Shown piece after piece: positions 1-5,591 of a stretch of DNA of 8,116 nt. The stretch's first letter is position 1. Each line of letters begins with the position of its first letter. The notes beneath the pieces were generated by a model. That model was given only the letters and a program-made list of their open reading frames with translations. It was not told where the DNA came from and made no database searches. The stretch lies in assembly GCA_017418765.1 (NCBI GenBank), contig JAFOMV010000102.1, forward strand, positions 1 to 8,116. The letters run 5' to 3'. The stretch comes from Ruminococcus sp. (GTDB lineage Bacteria; Bacillota_A; Clostridia; Oscillospirales; Ruminococcaceae). Position numbers and translations under genes: made by a program.

Positions 1-46
1 CATATATATAGTCGTTACCGATGCCATGCATTTTAGTAAACTTCAT
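1..46 (-). CDS. dapF: Diaminopimelate epimerase, N-terminal fragment (cut by window edge)
   Basis: Reading leftward from the ATG at 46-44, 15 codons give MKFTKMHGIGNDYIY before the window ends. This is the characteristic start of DapF (family pattern MKFxKMHGxGNDF), which converts LL- to meso-diaminopimelate for lysine and peptidoglycan synthesis in the cytoplasm. A GGGAG ribosome binding site lies at 58-54, seven bases before the ATG. The gene is divergent from the SRP RNA/dnaX operon and has its own promoter (147-176) and a structured leader. Only the first 15 residues are visible, so catalytic cysteines cannot be checked. The match is short but very distinctive. Confidence 0.85.
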   Translation of the reverse strand, partial: MKFTKMHGIGNDYIY

Positions 47-140
47 AATTTTGCTCCCATCGGCGGTGACTCACGGGAGAGAGCAGTAAAAGTACAGACT
101 ACAGGCAAAGGGACTGCTAACATCCTTTCCGCCGCTGTAC
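47..140 (-). promoter_or_regulatory. Structured, potentially bistable 5' leader of dapF (candidate riboswitch or attenuator)
   Basis: Between the predicted transcription start (about 140) and the dapF ATG lie about 94 nt with four perfect helices that form two incompatible sets. Set A is GTACAG (140-135) with CTGTAC (97-92), enclosing AAAGG/CCTTT (128-124 with 111-107), plus CTCCC (79-75) with GGGAG (58-54); the last arm is the ribosome binding site itself. Set B is CGGCGG (134-129) with CCGCCG (66-61), enclosing AGCAGT (118-113) with ACTGCT (87-82), and leaves the GGGAG site free. Each A helix crosses a B helix, as expected of a translational switch. I do not recognise a known riboswitch class, and the leader seems too short for a lysine riboswitch. 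A ligand is not inferable from the sequence. Confidence 0.5.
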
Positions 141-146
141 ACACTT

Positions 147-176
147 ATTATATATCAAAGTGATATGCATTGTCAA
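147..176 (-). promoter_or_regulatory. Sigma-A-type promoter of dapF
   Basis: On the minus strand a perfect -35 TTGACA (176-171) and a perfect -10 TATAAT (152-147) are separated by 18 bases. The expected start is near 140, exactly where the first leader helix begins. Confidence 0.8.
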
Positions 177-366
177 GAGCATATCTACACAGAACGGCAC
201 CCGCCACAAACATATAGCGGTTTTCTTTTTTTCCCCCTTCCTTTGTTTTCTTCTCTGCATGAAATGCTGATGCCTACATGAAATAAGACGACTAACACAT
301 CATTTTATTTTAAAGCCCTGTGTGACAGGTATCGACAAAAATTCTAATAATAAGCTGAAAAAATCC
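177..366. other. Intergenic spacer between divergent promoters
   Basis: No reading frame or RNA gene is apparent here. There is a pyrimidine-rich run around 221-242 and otherwise AT-rich sequence. It separates the dapF promoter on the minus strand from the SRP RNA promoter on the plus strand. Confidence 0.6.
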
Positions 367-395
367 TTGACAAACCCCTTGCATTGTGTTATAAT
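367..395 (+). promoter_or_regulatory. Consensus sigma-A promoter of the SRP RNA / dnaX operon
   Basis: A perfect TTGACA (367-372) and a perfect TATAAT (390-395) are separated by the ideal 17 bases, giving a start near 402. This strength fits a stable RNA gene. No other promoter as good is seen before dnaX, so the protein genes behind it may depend on read-through. Confidence 0.9.
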
Positions 396-439
396 ATCAT
401 ACAGAGCGTATGTCTGCTCGAACAGGATCATCGATGAAG

Positions 440-567
440 ATTCCGAAATATAGATGTGCGGGCCCTGTGCAACGAGACCCCGTGAACCATGTCAGGCGGG
501 AGACCGAGCAGCATTAAGCGGATCGTTTTGTGTGCCGCAGCAAGCCTGCACATCTATGTTCCGGAAT
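440..567 (+). ncRNA. ffs: Signal recognition particle RNA, small bacterial type
   Basis: The apical SRP domain is recognisable: GTGAAC at 482-487, GTCAGG at 491-496, a CGG/CCG stem closing a GAGA tetraloop (500-503) and AGCAGC at 507-512, which together form the Ffh-binding helix 8. The long hairpin is closed by ATAGATGTGC (450-459) with GCACATCTAT (548-557) and by ATTCCG (440-445) with CGGAAT (562-567). AACGA (471-475) pairs with TCGTT (523-527) inside. No Alu domain of the Bacillus type is visible, so this is the short form. The primary transcript probably starts near 402 and may be trimmed; the exact ends are estimates from the pairing. The RNA works with Ffh to target nascent membrane proteins. 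Its position upstream of dnaX matches other Firmicutes. Confidence 0.88.
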
Positions 568-576
568 TTTTATTTT
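562..576 (+). terminator. Possible leaky terminator or processing point at the SRP RNA 3' end
   Basis: The last arm of the SRP closing stem is followed at once by a T-rich run (567-576, TTTTTATTTT interrupted by one A). The ribosome binding site AGGAGA of the next gene begins one base later at 577. Partial termination with read-through into the protein genes is the simplest reading. The stem is the long SRP hairpin, not a short local one, so efficiency is uncertain. Confidence 0.4.
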
Positions 577-589
577 AGGAGACTGGCCT

Positions 590-1492
590 ATGCTTTTTTT
601 ATCTATCATTCTTAACCGTACTAAGAGAGTAATCATCTGTCTCAAACGAGTAATAGTAAAAGCTCTTGCAGCAACAGCTCTGCTGACAGGTACACTGATA
701 TCGGCAATGTCGGTGTTCTCAGGGACTGACACTATCAGTTTCCGTTCGCTTATCAGCTATATGGCGGTATTCTTTATCGCCTCGTGGTTCCTGCTTTTCA
801 TACATGAATCCATCAAGTATGCAGGGGCGGTCTACCATCGCTATGACGAGGATATCATAGGAAGTGCATTTACAGGACTGAACAGGAAATCCTCCATGTT
901 TGAAATGGGCATGGAGATGTTCCATAAGCGTTATTTCGGTGATGCCCTTGAGGTCTTCACTCAGCTTGACGGGGATGATTTCCCAAAGACCCGTGAAGAA
1001 CAGGGTGTGCTTGATTTTTACAGAGGACGCTGCTATGACCTTATGGGATGGAACCCGAATGCTGTAAATTGCTACGAAAACGCCGGCAAGTTCGGCTTTG
1101 ATATCCCTGAACTGCCCATATTCCTTGCAAGGTGCCACGCCGAAAACGGCAACACCTCAAAGGCACTGGAAATGTTCAGGGACATAATGGATTCGCATAA
1201 GAAATACTGCGAGCGTATGCGTGTTGAGATAGGGCGAATGTACATAAAGCTCAACGATGGTGAAAATGCCCTTAAATGGTTCAATGAAGCTATTGACCGC
1301 CGTGAGTGTTACGCCAATGCTCTCGGAGGGGCAGCTATAGCATATACGCTTCTCAGGAACTTTGACAAAGGCGAAGAACTCTACCGCATGGCTCTCCTTA
1401 ACAATATAGATGACCCTACGGGCTACAGCGGCTATTATAAGGAAATACAGGCGGCTGTCCTTCTTGAAGCCCATAATAAAACCGATAACTGA
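590..1492 (+). CDS. Two-TM membrane protein with cytoplasmic tetratricopeptide-like repeats
   Basis: This is a 300-residue protein. The ATG at 590 is chosen because AGGAGA (577-582) lies seven bases before it; an in-frame ATG at 530 would fall inside the SRP RNA. Residues about 21-44 and 53-72 are hydrophobic and probably form two membrane helices, with a positively charged N-terminus (KR, KR, K). Residues about 105-275 consist of paired helices with TPR-like signatures: ALEVFTQL near 119, KALEMFRDIM near 191, NALKWFNEAI near 226 and GEELYRMALL near 261. TPR domains are protein-interaction scaffolds; the partner is unknown. It lies 25 bases before dnaX and is very probably co-transcribed with it. 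I know no defined function for it; a role at the membrane linked to SRP or replication is speculation. Confidence 0.85.
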   Translation: MLFLSIILNRTKRVIICLKRVIVKALAATALLTGTLISAMSVFSGTDTISFRSLISYMAVFFIASWFLLFIHESIKYAGAVYHRYDEDIIGSAFTGLNRKSSMFEMGMEMFHKRYFGDALEVFTQLDGDDFPKTREEQGVLDFYRGRCYDLMGWNPNAVNCYENAGKFGFDIPELPIFLARCHAENGNTSKALEMFRDIMDSHKKYCERMRVEIGRMYIKLNDGENALKWFNEAIDRRECYANALGGAAIAYTLLRNFDKGEELYRMALLNNIDDPTGYSGYYKEIQAAVLLEAHNKTDN

Positions 1493-1517
1493 CCGCCGTA
1501 TGAAATGAGGTGAAAGT

Positions 1518-3149
1518 ATGTACAAGGCTCTTTACCGCAAGTGGAGACCTATGACCTTCGATGACGTTATCTCGCAGCAGCAGACTACGGATACGCTGAA
1601 AAAACAGATAATGAGCGGAAAGACTGCCCATGCATACCTATTCACAGGCTCACGTGGCACAGGTAAGACTACCTGCGCCCGTATCCTTGCAAAGGCGGTC
1701 AACTGCCGCAATATGAAAGACGGCAACCCCTGCCTTGAATGTGACATATGCCGTGACGCAGACAGCGGCGCTCTCACCGATATAGTCGAGATAGACGCTG
1801 CTTCAAACAATGGCGTTGACAACATCCGTGACCTCCGTGACGCTGCGGTATATACTCCCGACAGAGGTCAGTATAAAATATACATTATAGACGAGGTACA
1901 TATGCTCTCGGCAGGCGCTTTCAATGCTCTGCTGAAAATTATGGAGGAACCTCCCCCGTATGTGAAATTCATTCTCGCTACCACAGAGATACACAAAGTC
2001 CCTGCCACTATCCTATCACGCTGTCAGCGTTTCGATTTCAGACGCATAAAGCCTGAGGATATCGCTGCAAGACTCAAATATATCGCAGAGCAGGAAGAAC
2101 TCACCCTCACTGACGGCGGAGCCGCTATGATAGCAAAGCTTGCCGACGGAGGTATGCGTGACGCTGTTTCACTGCTTGACAGATGCTCGGTAGGCGGCGA
2201 GGAAATAGACGAGGATGTGGTATCGTCAGCGGCAGGCATTGCAGGCAGGGATTATCTTTTCGGCATACTTGAAGCCGTGAACAAAGGCGATACAGCTAAG
2301 GCGCTGTCCATTACAGCTTCTCTTTACGATATGTCAAAGGATATCAGCCGACTCTGTGAGGAACTCATATCTCAGCTGAGAAACCTCATGCTTCTGAAGG
2401 TATCGCCCGATACCGCCGAAAGTCTGATAGTATGCGTAGCTGAGGAAATGCAGAAGCTCCGTGAACTTGCAGACAGCACAGAACTTGACACGATCATGTC
2501 GCATATTTCCATACTACAGGAATGCAGCAACAACATGAACAGGGCTATGAACCGCCGTGTGGAATTTGAGATGGCGCTGATAAAACTCTGCGGAAATATC
2601 AGAAACACCTCAGAAGCTATTGACAATTCTGAAATTTATGATAAAATAAAACAGTTGGAGGATAAAATAAATAACGCTCCTGTACAGCAGGTACAGAGCG
2701 ATGCTCCTTCTCAGCAGCAACAGCAGCCCGAAGTTCTTACGGCTTCTTCTCCGCCAACAGAGGCTGATCCTGCACCTACTGTGGATATCAGGACATTAAA
2801 GCCCTCAGACCTCATCCCGTGTGAAAGATGGGGAGAAGTGCTGGAGGAATTCAAGAAAGTCAATCCGGCGGTTGCCGGAAGTCTTGACGGCTCAGTTGCC
2901 GCTACAGCAGGAAATATAATCTTTATCACTTCACAGAACCGTTTCTTCATCACCCTTTTCAAGGTAAGAGAAAATGCAGTATCCCTCAGCTCTGTCATAA
3001 GCCATGTGCTGGGGCAGAGATACATAATCAAGGCGAGATGTACAACTACTGTGGAGGAACAGAAAGACCTGGCACAAAGCCTTATCAAAAAAGCTATCGA
3101 CAATAAGATCGAAACAGCAGTTGAAAACAGCGCAAGTTTTAATAAGTAG
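1518..3149 (+). CDS. dnaX: DNA polymerase III subunit gamma/tau (clamp loader ATPase)
   Basis: This 543-residue protein is the ATPase of the clamp loader, which opens the beta clamp and loads it at primer-template junctions. Visible elements are the N-terminal YRKWRPxTFDDV signature (6-17), Walker A GSRGTGKT (44-51), a zinc knuckle of four cysteines (63, 72, 75, 78), Walker B DEVH (125-128), the EEPPPYVKF segment (143-151), sensor ATTE (154-157) and the SRC arginine-finger motif (167-169). Domain II and the collar follow to about residue 360. Next come a glutamine/proline/serine linker with five consecutive Q near 399 and a tau-type C-terminal domain. GAGGTG (1507-1512) is the ribosome binding site. 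No convincing frameshift slippery site is seen downstream of the ATPase domain, so a separate gamma form is not evident. Confidence 0.97.
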   Translation: MYKALYRKWRPMTFDDVISQQQTTDTLKKQIMSGKTAHAYLFTGSRGTGKTTCARILAKAVNCRNMKDGNPCLECDICRDADSGALTDIVEIDAASNNGVDNIRDLRDAAVYTPDRGQYKIYIIDEVHMLSAGAFNALLKIMEEPPPYVKFILATTEIHKVPATILSRCQRFDFRRIKPEDIAARLKYIAEQEELTLTDGGAAMIAKLADGGMRDAVSLLDRCSVGGEEIDEDVVSSAAGIAGRDYLFGILEAVNKGDTAKALSITASLYDMSKDISRLCEELISQLRNLMLLKVSPDTAESLIVCVAEEMQKLRELADSTELDTIMSHISILQECSNNMNRAMNRRVEFEMALIKLCGNIRNTSEAIDNSEIYDKIKQLEDKINNAPVQQVQSDAPSQQQQQPEVLTASSPPTEADPAPTVDIRTLKPSDLIPCERWGEVLEEFKKVNPAVAGSLDGSVAATAGNIIFITSQNRFFITLFKVRENAVSLSSVISHVLGQRYIIKARCTTTVEEQKDLAQSLIKKAIDNKIETAVENSASFNK

Positions 3150-3171
3150 GGAACGGCGCCCTTGCCGTTCC
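3150..3171 (+). other. Stem-loop 1 between dnaX and ybaB
   Basis: GGAACGGC (3150-3157) pairs perfectly with GCCGTTCC (3164-3171) over a six-base loop, starting at the last base-pair after the dnaX stop codon. There is no T-run after it, so it is not a classical terminator; an mRNA 3' stabiliser or processing site is possible. Confidence 0.6.
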
Positions 3172-3181
3172 ATTGGCAGAT

Positions 3182-3227
3182 ATATTGTTATAGTGCGGAA
3201 CGCTGAGAGCGGTGTTCCCTGCAATAT
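3182..3227 (+). other. Stem-loop 2 between dnaX and ybaB
   Basis: GGAACGCT (3197-3204) pairs with GGTGTTCC (3211-3218) with two G-T wobbles. ATATTG (3182-3187) and CAATAT (3222-3227) can extend it as an outer stem. The first arm shares GGAACG with stem-loop 1. It also lacks a T-run. Together the two hairpins could separate the stability of dnaX and ybaB messages. Confidence 0.5.
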
Positions 3228-3295
3228 CAACGTCTATAAGCAAATATATTTTGCTTTATCAATAAAATAATATATATATTAAAGGAGAATTAAAA

Positions 3296-3646
3296 ATGAA
3301 AGCAAGAATCCCAAAGAATATCGGAGGCGGCGGCGCCCAGAACATGAACCAGATGATCAAGCAGGCTCAGAAGATGCAGGATCAGATCACTGAACTTCAG
3401 GATGATATCGAAGCAAGAGAGTTCTCAGCTACGGCAGGCGGCGGAGCTGTTGAGGTAGTTCTCACAGGCAAAAAGACTATCAAGTCTCTCAACATCAAGC
3501 CTGAGGCTGTTGACCCTGAGGACGTAGAGATGCTCCAGGATCTCATCATCAGCGCTATCAACGAGGCTGTAAACAATATCGAAACTACTACAGAAGCTGA
3601 AATGGGCAAGATCACAGGCGGTGTATCTCTCCCGGGCCTGTTTTAA
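3296..3646 (+). CDS. ybaB: YbaB/EbfC family nucleoid-associated protein
   Basis: This 116-residue protein is of normal family length. It has a Gly/Gln/Met-rich start (about 10-28), a coiled N-terminal helix (MNQMIKQAQKMQDQITELQ region), a central strand set with TAGGGAVEVVLTGKKTIKSLNI-type sequence (about 46-67) and a C-terminal helix with the family pattern of acidic DLI..AINEA residues. Family members form dimers that bind DNA and coat the nucleoid. The ribosome binding site AAAGGAG (3281-3287), eight bases from the ATG, is the strongest of the plus-strand genes. All 12 isoleucine codons are ATC, whereas dnaX and recR use many ATA codons, which suggests higher expression. Its place between dnaX and recR is conserved in Firmicutes. 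Confidence 0.95.
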   Translation: MKARIPKNIGGGGAQNMNQMIKQAQKMQDQITELQDDIEAREFSATAGGGAVEVVLTGKKTIKSLNIKPEAVDPEDVEMLQDLIISAINEAVNNIETTTEAEMGKITGGVSLPGLF

Positions 3647-3652
3647 TGGCTG

Positions 3653-4255
3653 ATGGCTGACCATAATGCTTTGCCGCTGGTCATACTGGCGGAAAAGTTT
3701 GCGTCTCTCCCCGGTATAGGCATGAAGTCCGCCCAAAGGCTGGCTTATCATGTTATGTCAATGGACGAGGCGGCTGTGGAGGACTTCGCAAAGGCCCTCC
3801 TTGATGCAAAGAAAAACGTTCACTGTTGTCAGTGCTGTCAGAATCTGACAGAAAGGGATATATGCCCTATCTGTGCTGATAGCGAACGTGACAGCAGTAT
3901 TATCTGCGTTGTTGAAACTCCCAAGGACGTTACCGCCTTTGAGAGAACAAGAGAGTATAACGGAGTTTACCATGTCCTTCATGGGCTCCTCTCGCCTATG
4001 GATGGGATCACTCCCGATAAGCTCAGAGTAAAGGAGCTTCTTGCAAGGATAGCCAAAGGAGGCGTCAGCGAGGTCATAATGGCTACCAACCCAACTGTGG
4101 AGGGGGATGCTACAGCTATGTATATAGCCGGTCTCCTCAAACCGATGGGTATAAAGGTCACAAGGCTCGCATTCGGACTTCCCGTAGGAGGTATACTTGA
4201 ATACGCCGACGAGGTGACACTTTTCAAGGCTCTCGAAAACAGAAACGATATGTGA
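3653..4255 (+). CDS. recR: Recombination mediator protein RecR
   Basis: This 200-residue protein has full family length. It shows the helix-hairpin-helix LPGIGMKSAQRLA (19-31) and a zinc finger formed by C59, C62, C71 and C74; two more cysteines, 58 and 61, sit in a CCQCC cluster. The Toprim domain carries VVETPKDV (86-93) and MATNPTVEGDATAMY, and the C-terminal motif is GLPVGG..LEYADEVTL. RecR acts with RecO/RecF to load RecA on gapped DNA. The start lies six bases after the ybaB stop with no good ribosome binding site, so translation is probably coupled to ybaB. An earlier ATG at 3646 overlaps the ybaB stop but meets TGA after four codons. Confidence 0.97.
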   Translation: MADHNALPLVILAEKFASLPGIGMKSAQRLAYHVMSMDEAAVEDFAKALLDAKKNVHCCQCCQNLTERDICPICADSERDSSIICVVETPKDVTAFERTREYNGVYHVLHGLLSPMDGITPDKLRVKELLARIAKGGVSEVIMATNPTVEGDATAMYIAGLLKPMGIKVTRLAFGLPVGGILEYADEVTLFKALENRNDM

Positions 4256-4259
4256 CGAT

Positions 4260-4320
4260 ACATCGGAAACGGACTTCTACTGCAAAGGCAGCAATGGGAT
4301 TTCGTTTCCGATGTTTTGTA
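4260..4320 (+). terminator. Large hairpin terminator after recR
   Basis: ACATCGGAAACG (4260-4271) pairs perfectly over 12 bases with CGTTTCCGATGT (4303-4314). The 31-base loop holds a second small hairpin, CTGC (4280-4283) with GCAG (4288-4291). The tail TTTTGT (4314-4319) is short. It lies five bases after the recR stop codon and marks the end of the operon. Confidence 0.7.
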
Positions 4321-4729
4321 TGTACGGAAAATGTAACAGCGGCGGCATTCTTTAAGTAAAAATGTTTACATGAAATAGCTCGCAAAGATTTTGTTAAATA
4401 AGAAAAAAATGTCTTATTTCCCCGATTTCTTCGGCAGAGACAATTTTATATTAAATTTAACAAAGCATAAAGTTGCTTTACTAATAGTAATATTTATCTC
4501 TGATTATCCTATTTGCTAAATATCGAAGATTTTTTACCAATAATTTAATCTGCAAATTTTCGGGAAAAAAGAGACTTTGTTATTTTTACTACAATTTTTG
4601 ATAGACGGGTTTTCAACTTTGCGTAAACCATTTTATTAGGATTTATATTTTGAAAAATTAACAAGTAGTTAACATTTTATTTTAAACAAATTAGAGCAAT
4701 TTAGTGATAATTATAGGCAATATTGTAAA
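4321..4729. other. AT-rich non-coding stretch with small hairpins
   Basis: No plausible gene is seen on either strand. The G+C content is far below that of the flanking genes by eye. Short inverted repeats include GTAAA/TTTAC (4355-4368), AAATAAGA/TCTTATTT (4396-4403 with 4412-4419), AAAGC/GCTTT (4462-4466 with 4475-4479), TTACT/AGTAA (4478-4490) and TTAAC/GTTAA (4658-4662 with 4668-4672). The last lies about 57 bases upstream of the promoter at 4730 and could be an operator. The rest may simply reflect the composition. Confidence 0.55.
4396..4419. repeat. AT-only inverted repeat
   Basis: AAATAAGA and TCTTATTT form a perfect 8-bp stem over an eight-base A-rich loop. Its weak A-T pairs make a functional hairpin doubtful; a protein-binding palindrome is an alternative. 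Confidence 0.4.
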
Positions 4730-4758
4730 TTGAAACTTGCCCCAACTTGCTTTATAAT
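4730..4758 (+). promoter_or_regulatory. Sigma-A promoter of an isolated transcript
   Basis: TTGAAA (4730-4735) and a perfect TATAAT (4753-4758) are 17 bases apart. The upstream flank is very A/T-rich, like an UP element. The predicted start is near 4765. No protein gene with a ribosome binding site follows. Confidence 0.8.
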
Positions 4759-4963
4759 ACAATTGTCGGATGCGGAAAACGACGTAAATTCGGCTTCTGA
4801 TCCGCAATTACTTACGATACATTTTTGTGTCCTGTAACAAAATCGGCAAGTATGCTGCTGTCCTGCGAATTCGGTTTAAACTCCGCCGAATAGAGATCAT
4901 TTTATTAAGTCTCATTAAACATCGTACGAGTATAAACTGTTATTGAACATTAATGCCTATAAT

Positions 4964-5203
4964 ATGTTTGATCGCCTAAAGCAGTTTTTTAGTCGCTTAA
5001 CACGTTGGTCGCAAGCCAAGATCCAGCAGGCTCACATACGGCACTTCGGAATCGTGCCAGCCGAGTGGCATTTGCGTATAGAGGGTGCGCATATGCTTTT
5101 GAAGGGTAGCGGCCTTGATTGGCTTTTTGAGAGGGTGTCAATGAAGGTCGTTATTTTTCTGTCATTCCGATATAATCCATTCTTCATCTATACTTTGATC
5201 TAA
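4964..5203 (+). CDS. Unrecognised small basic protein (doubtful reading frame)
   Basis: The frame encodes 79 residues from the ATG at 4964, or 86 from a TTG at 4943. It starts with an amphipathic, cationic helix (MFDRLKQFFSRLTRW) and ends in a short hydrophobic, aromatic stretch (NPFFIYTLI). Neither start has a ribosome binding site, unlike almost every other gene here. Leucine codons are TTA, TTG or CTA in five of nine cases, unlike dnaX and recR, which prefer CTT, CTC and CTG. It lies inside a transcript with its own promoter and terminator. I recognise no family. It may be a small secreted or membrane-active peptide, a gene remnant from transferred DNA, or chance in a non-coding RNA. Confidence 0.3.
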   Translation: MFDRLKQFFSRLTRWSQAKIQQAHIRHFGIVPAEWHLRIEGAHMLLKGSGLDWLFERVSMKVVIFLSFRYNPFFIYTLI

Positions 5204-5222
5204 TGTGTTTTATTTTTGTTGA

Positions 5223-5249
5223 GAGACGTTCTATGAACGCCTCTTTTTT
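5223..5249 (+). terminator. Intrinsic terminator of the isolated transcript
   Basis: GAGACGTTC (5223-5231) pairs with GAACGCCTC (5235-5243) over a three-base loop with one A-C mismatch, followed by six T (5244-5249). It lies 20 bases after the stop codon of the small reading frame. Confidence 0.85.
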
Positions 5250-5288
5250 CATTATCAGGTAATTTTGCACAATGGTTTTCCATACAGC

Positions 5289-5325
5289 AAAAGCGGAGAG
5301 CTCCTGTTCGGGTCTCTCCGCTTTT
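5289..5325. terminator. Bidirectional intrinsic terminator closing the leftward cluster
   Basis: AAAAGCGGAGAG (5289-5300) and CTCTCCGCTTTT (5314-5325) form a perfect 12-bp stem with a 13-base loop. Because both arms end in A/T runs, it can stop transcription from either side. It lies directly after the FeoA-like stop codon (5329-5327), and its role on the minus strand is clear. Confidence 0.9.
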
Positions 5326-5326
5326 C

Positions 5327-5560
5327 TCATATCTCAATAATAACTTTGGCTGCGTCTTCACGCCTTATAGCAATAACGGCTCCGCATATCAGATAAGCAG
5401 ATATACTGCCCGAAGCACCTTTGTGCAGACACATCGTTTCTGCTCCTTCTATGAGACCGAGGGAGCGCAGGCGGTCACGTATGCACAGCATATCGCCAAA
5501 GCAGTGTACTCTGCCTTTTTCCCCTTCTTCAAGGGAGCTTAACGTTACTTTTCTATGCAT
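5327..5560 (-). CDS. FeoA-like small SH3-type domain protein
   Basis: This 77-residue protein matches the FeoA pattern: a leading LSSLEEGEKGRV segment (7-18), RLRSLGLIEGA (30-40), a basic/Gly middle (KGASGS, 47-52) and the closing strand GAVIAIRREDAAKVIIE. FeoA proteins are cytoplasmic SH3-like domains that assist the ferrous iron transporter FeoB; similar domains occur in DtxR-type regulators. GGGAGG (5574-5569) is the ribosome binding site, eight bases from the ATG. Four cysteines (20, 26, 44, 59) are unusual for so short a FeoA. No feoB follows, since a terminator lies right behind the stop. It is 31 bases after a phage-like gene and may be co-transcribed with it. Confidence 0.75.
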   Translation of the reverse strand: MHRKVTLSSLEEGEKGRVHCFGDMLCIRDRLRSLGLIEGAETMCLHKGASGSISAYLICGAVIAIRREDAAKVIIEI

Positions 5561-5591
5561 CGTTATTTCCTCCCAGTACCATTGTATGCTG

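Larger units (their letters stand above)
4765..5249 (+). ncRNA. Candidate isolated transcript of about 485 nt, possibly a structured non-coding RNA
   Basis: A good promoter (4730-4758) and a good terminator (5223-5249) bracket this unit. The first 170 bases contain no usable reading frame but several helices: TGCGGA/TCCGCA (4771-4776 with 4801-4806), GATACA/TGTGTC (4816-4821 with 4826-4831) and ATTCGG/CCGAAT (4869-4874 with 4886-4891). Farther on, GGCAC/GTGCC forms a local stem near 5041-5060, and AAGCCAA near 5015 can pair with TTGGCTT near 5119. I find no tmRNA tag or tRNA-like end, no RNase P core and no SRP motif. The 3' half overlaps a 79-codon frame, so it may instead be a message. The class is not recognised. 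Confidence 0.4.

Noticed and set aside
201..232. Possible plus-strand terminator CCGC...GCGG followed by a T-rich run
   Set aside because: The stem is only four base pairs with a 12-base loop, and no plus-strand gene lies to its left within the window.
530..589. Upstream in-frame ATG extending the TPR protein by 20 residues
   Set aside because: The extension lies inside the SRP RNA and has no ribosome binding site; the ATG at 590 has AGGAGA seven bases before it.
1595..1610. A-run in dnaX as a programmed frameshift site
   Set aside because: It lies near codon 28, far too early to make a gamma form, and no slippery heptamer with a following hairpin was seen after the ATPase domain.
4936..4963. 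Second promoter with TATAAT at 4958-4963
   Set aside because: There is no acceptable -35 at 16-18 bases, and the box touches the ATG at 4964, which would leave no leader.
4765..5249. tmRNA, RNase P RNA or 6S RNA
   Set aside because: No tag frame or tRNA-like end, no RNase P core motifs, and no long symmetrical hairpin with a central bulge was found.
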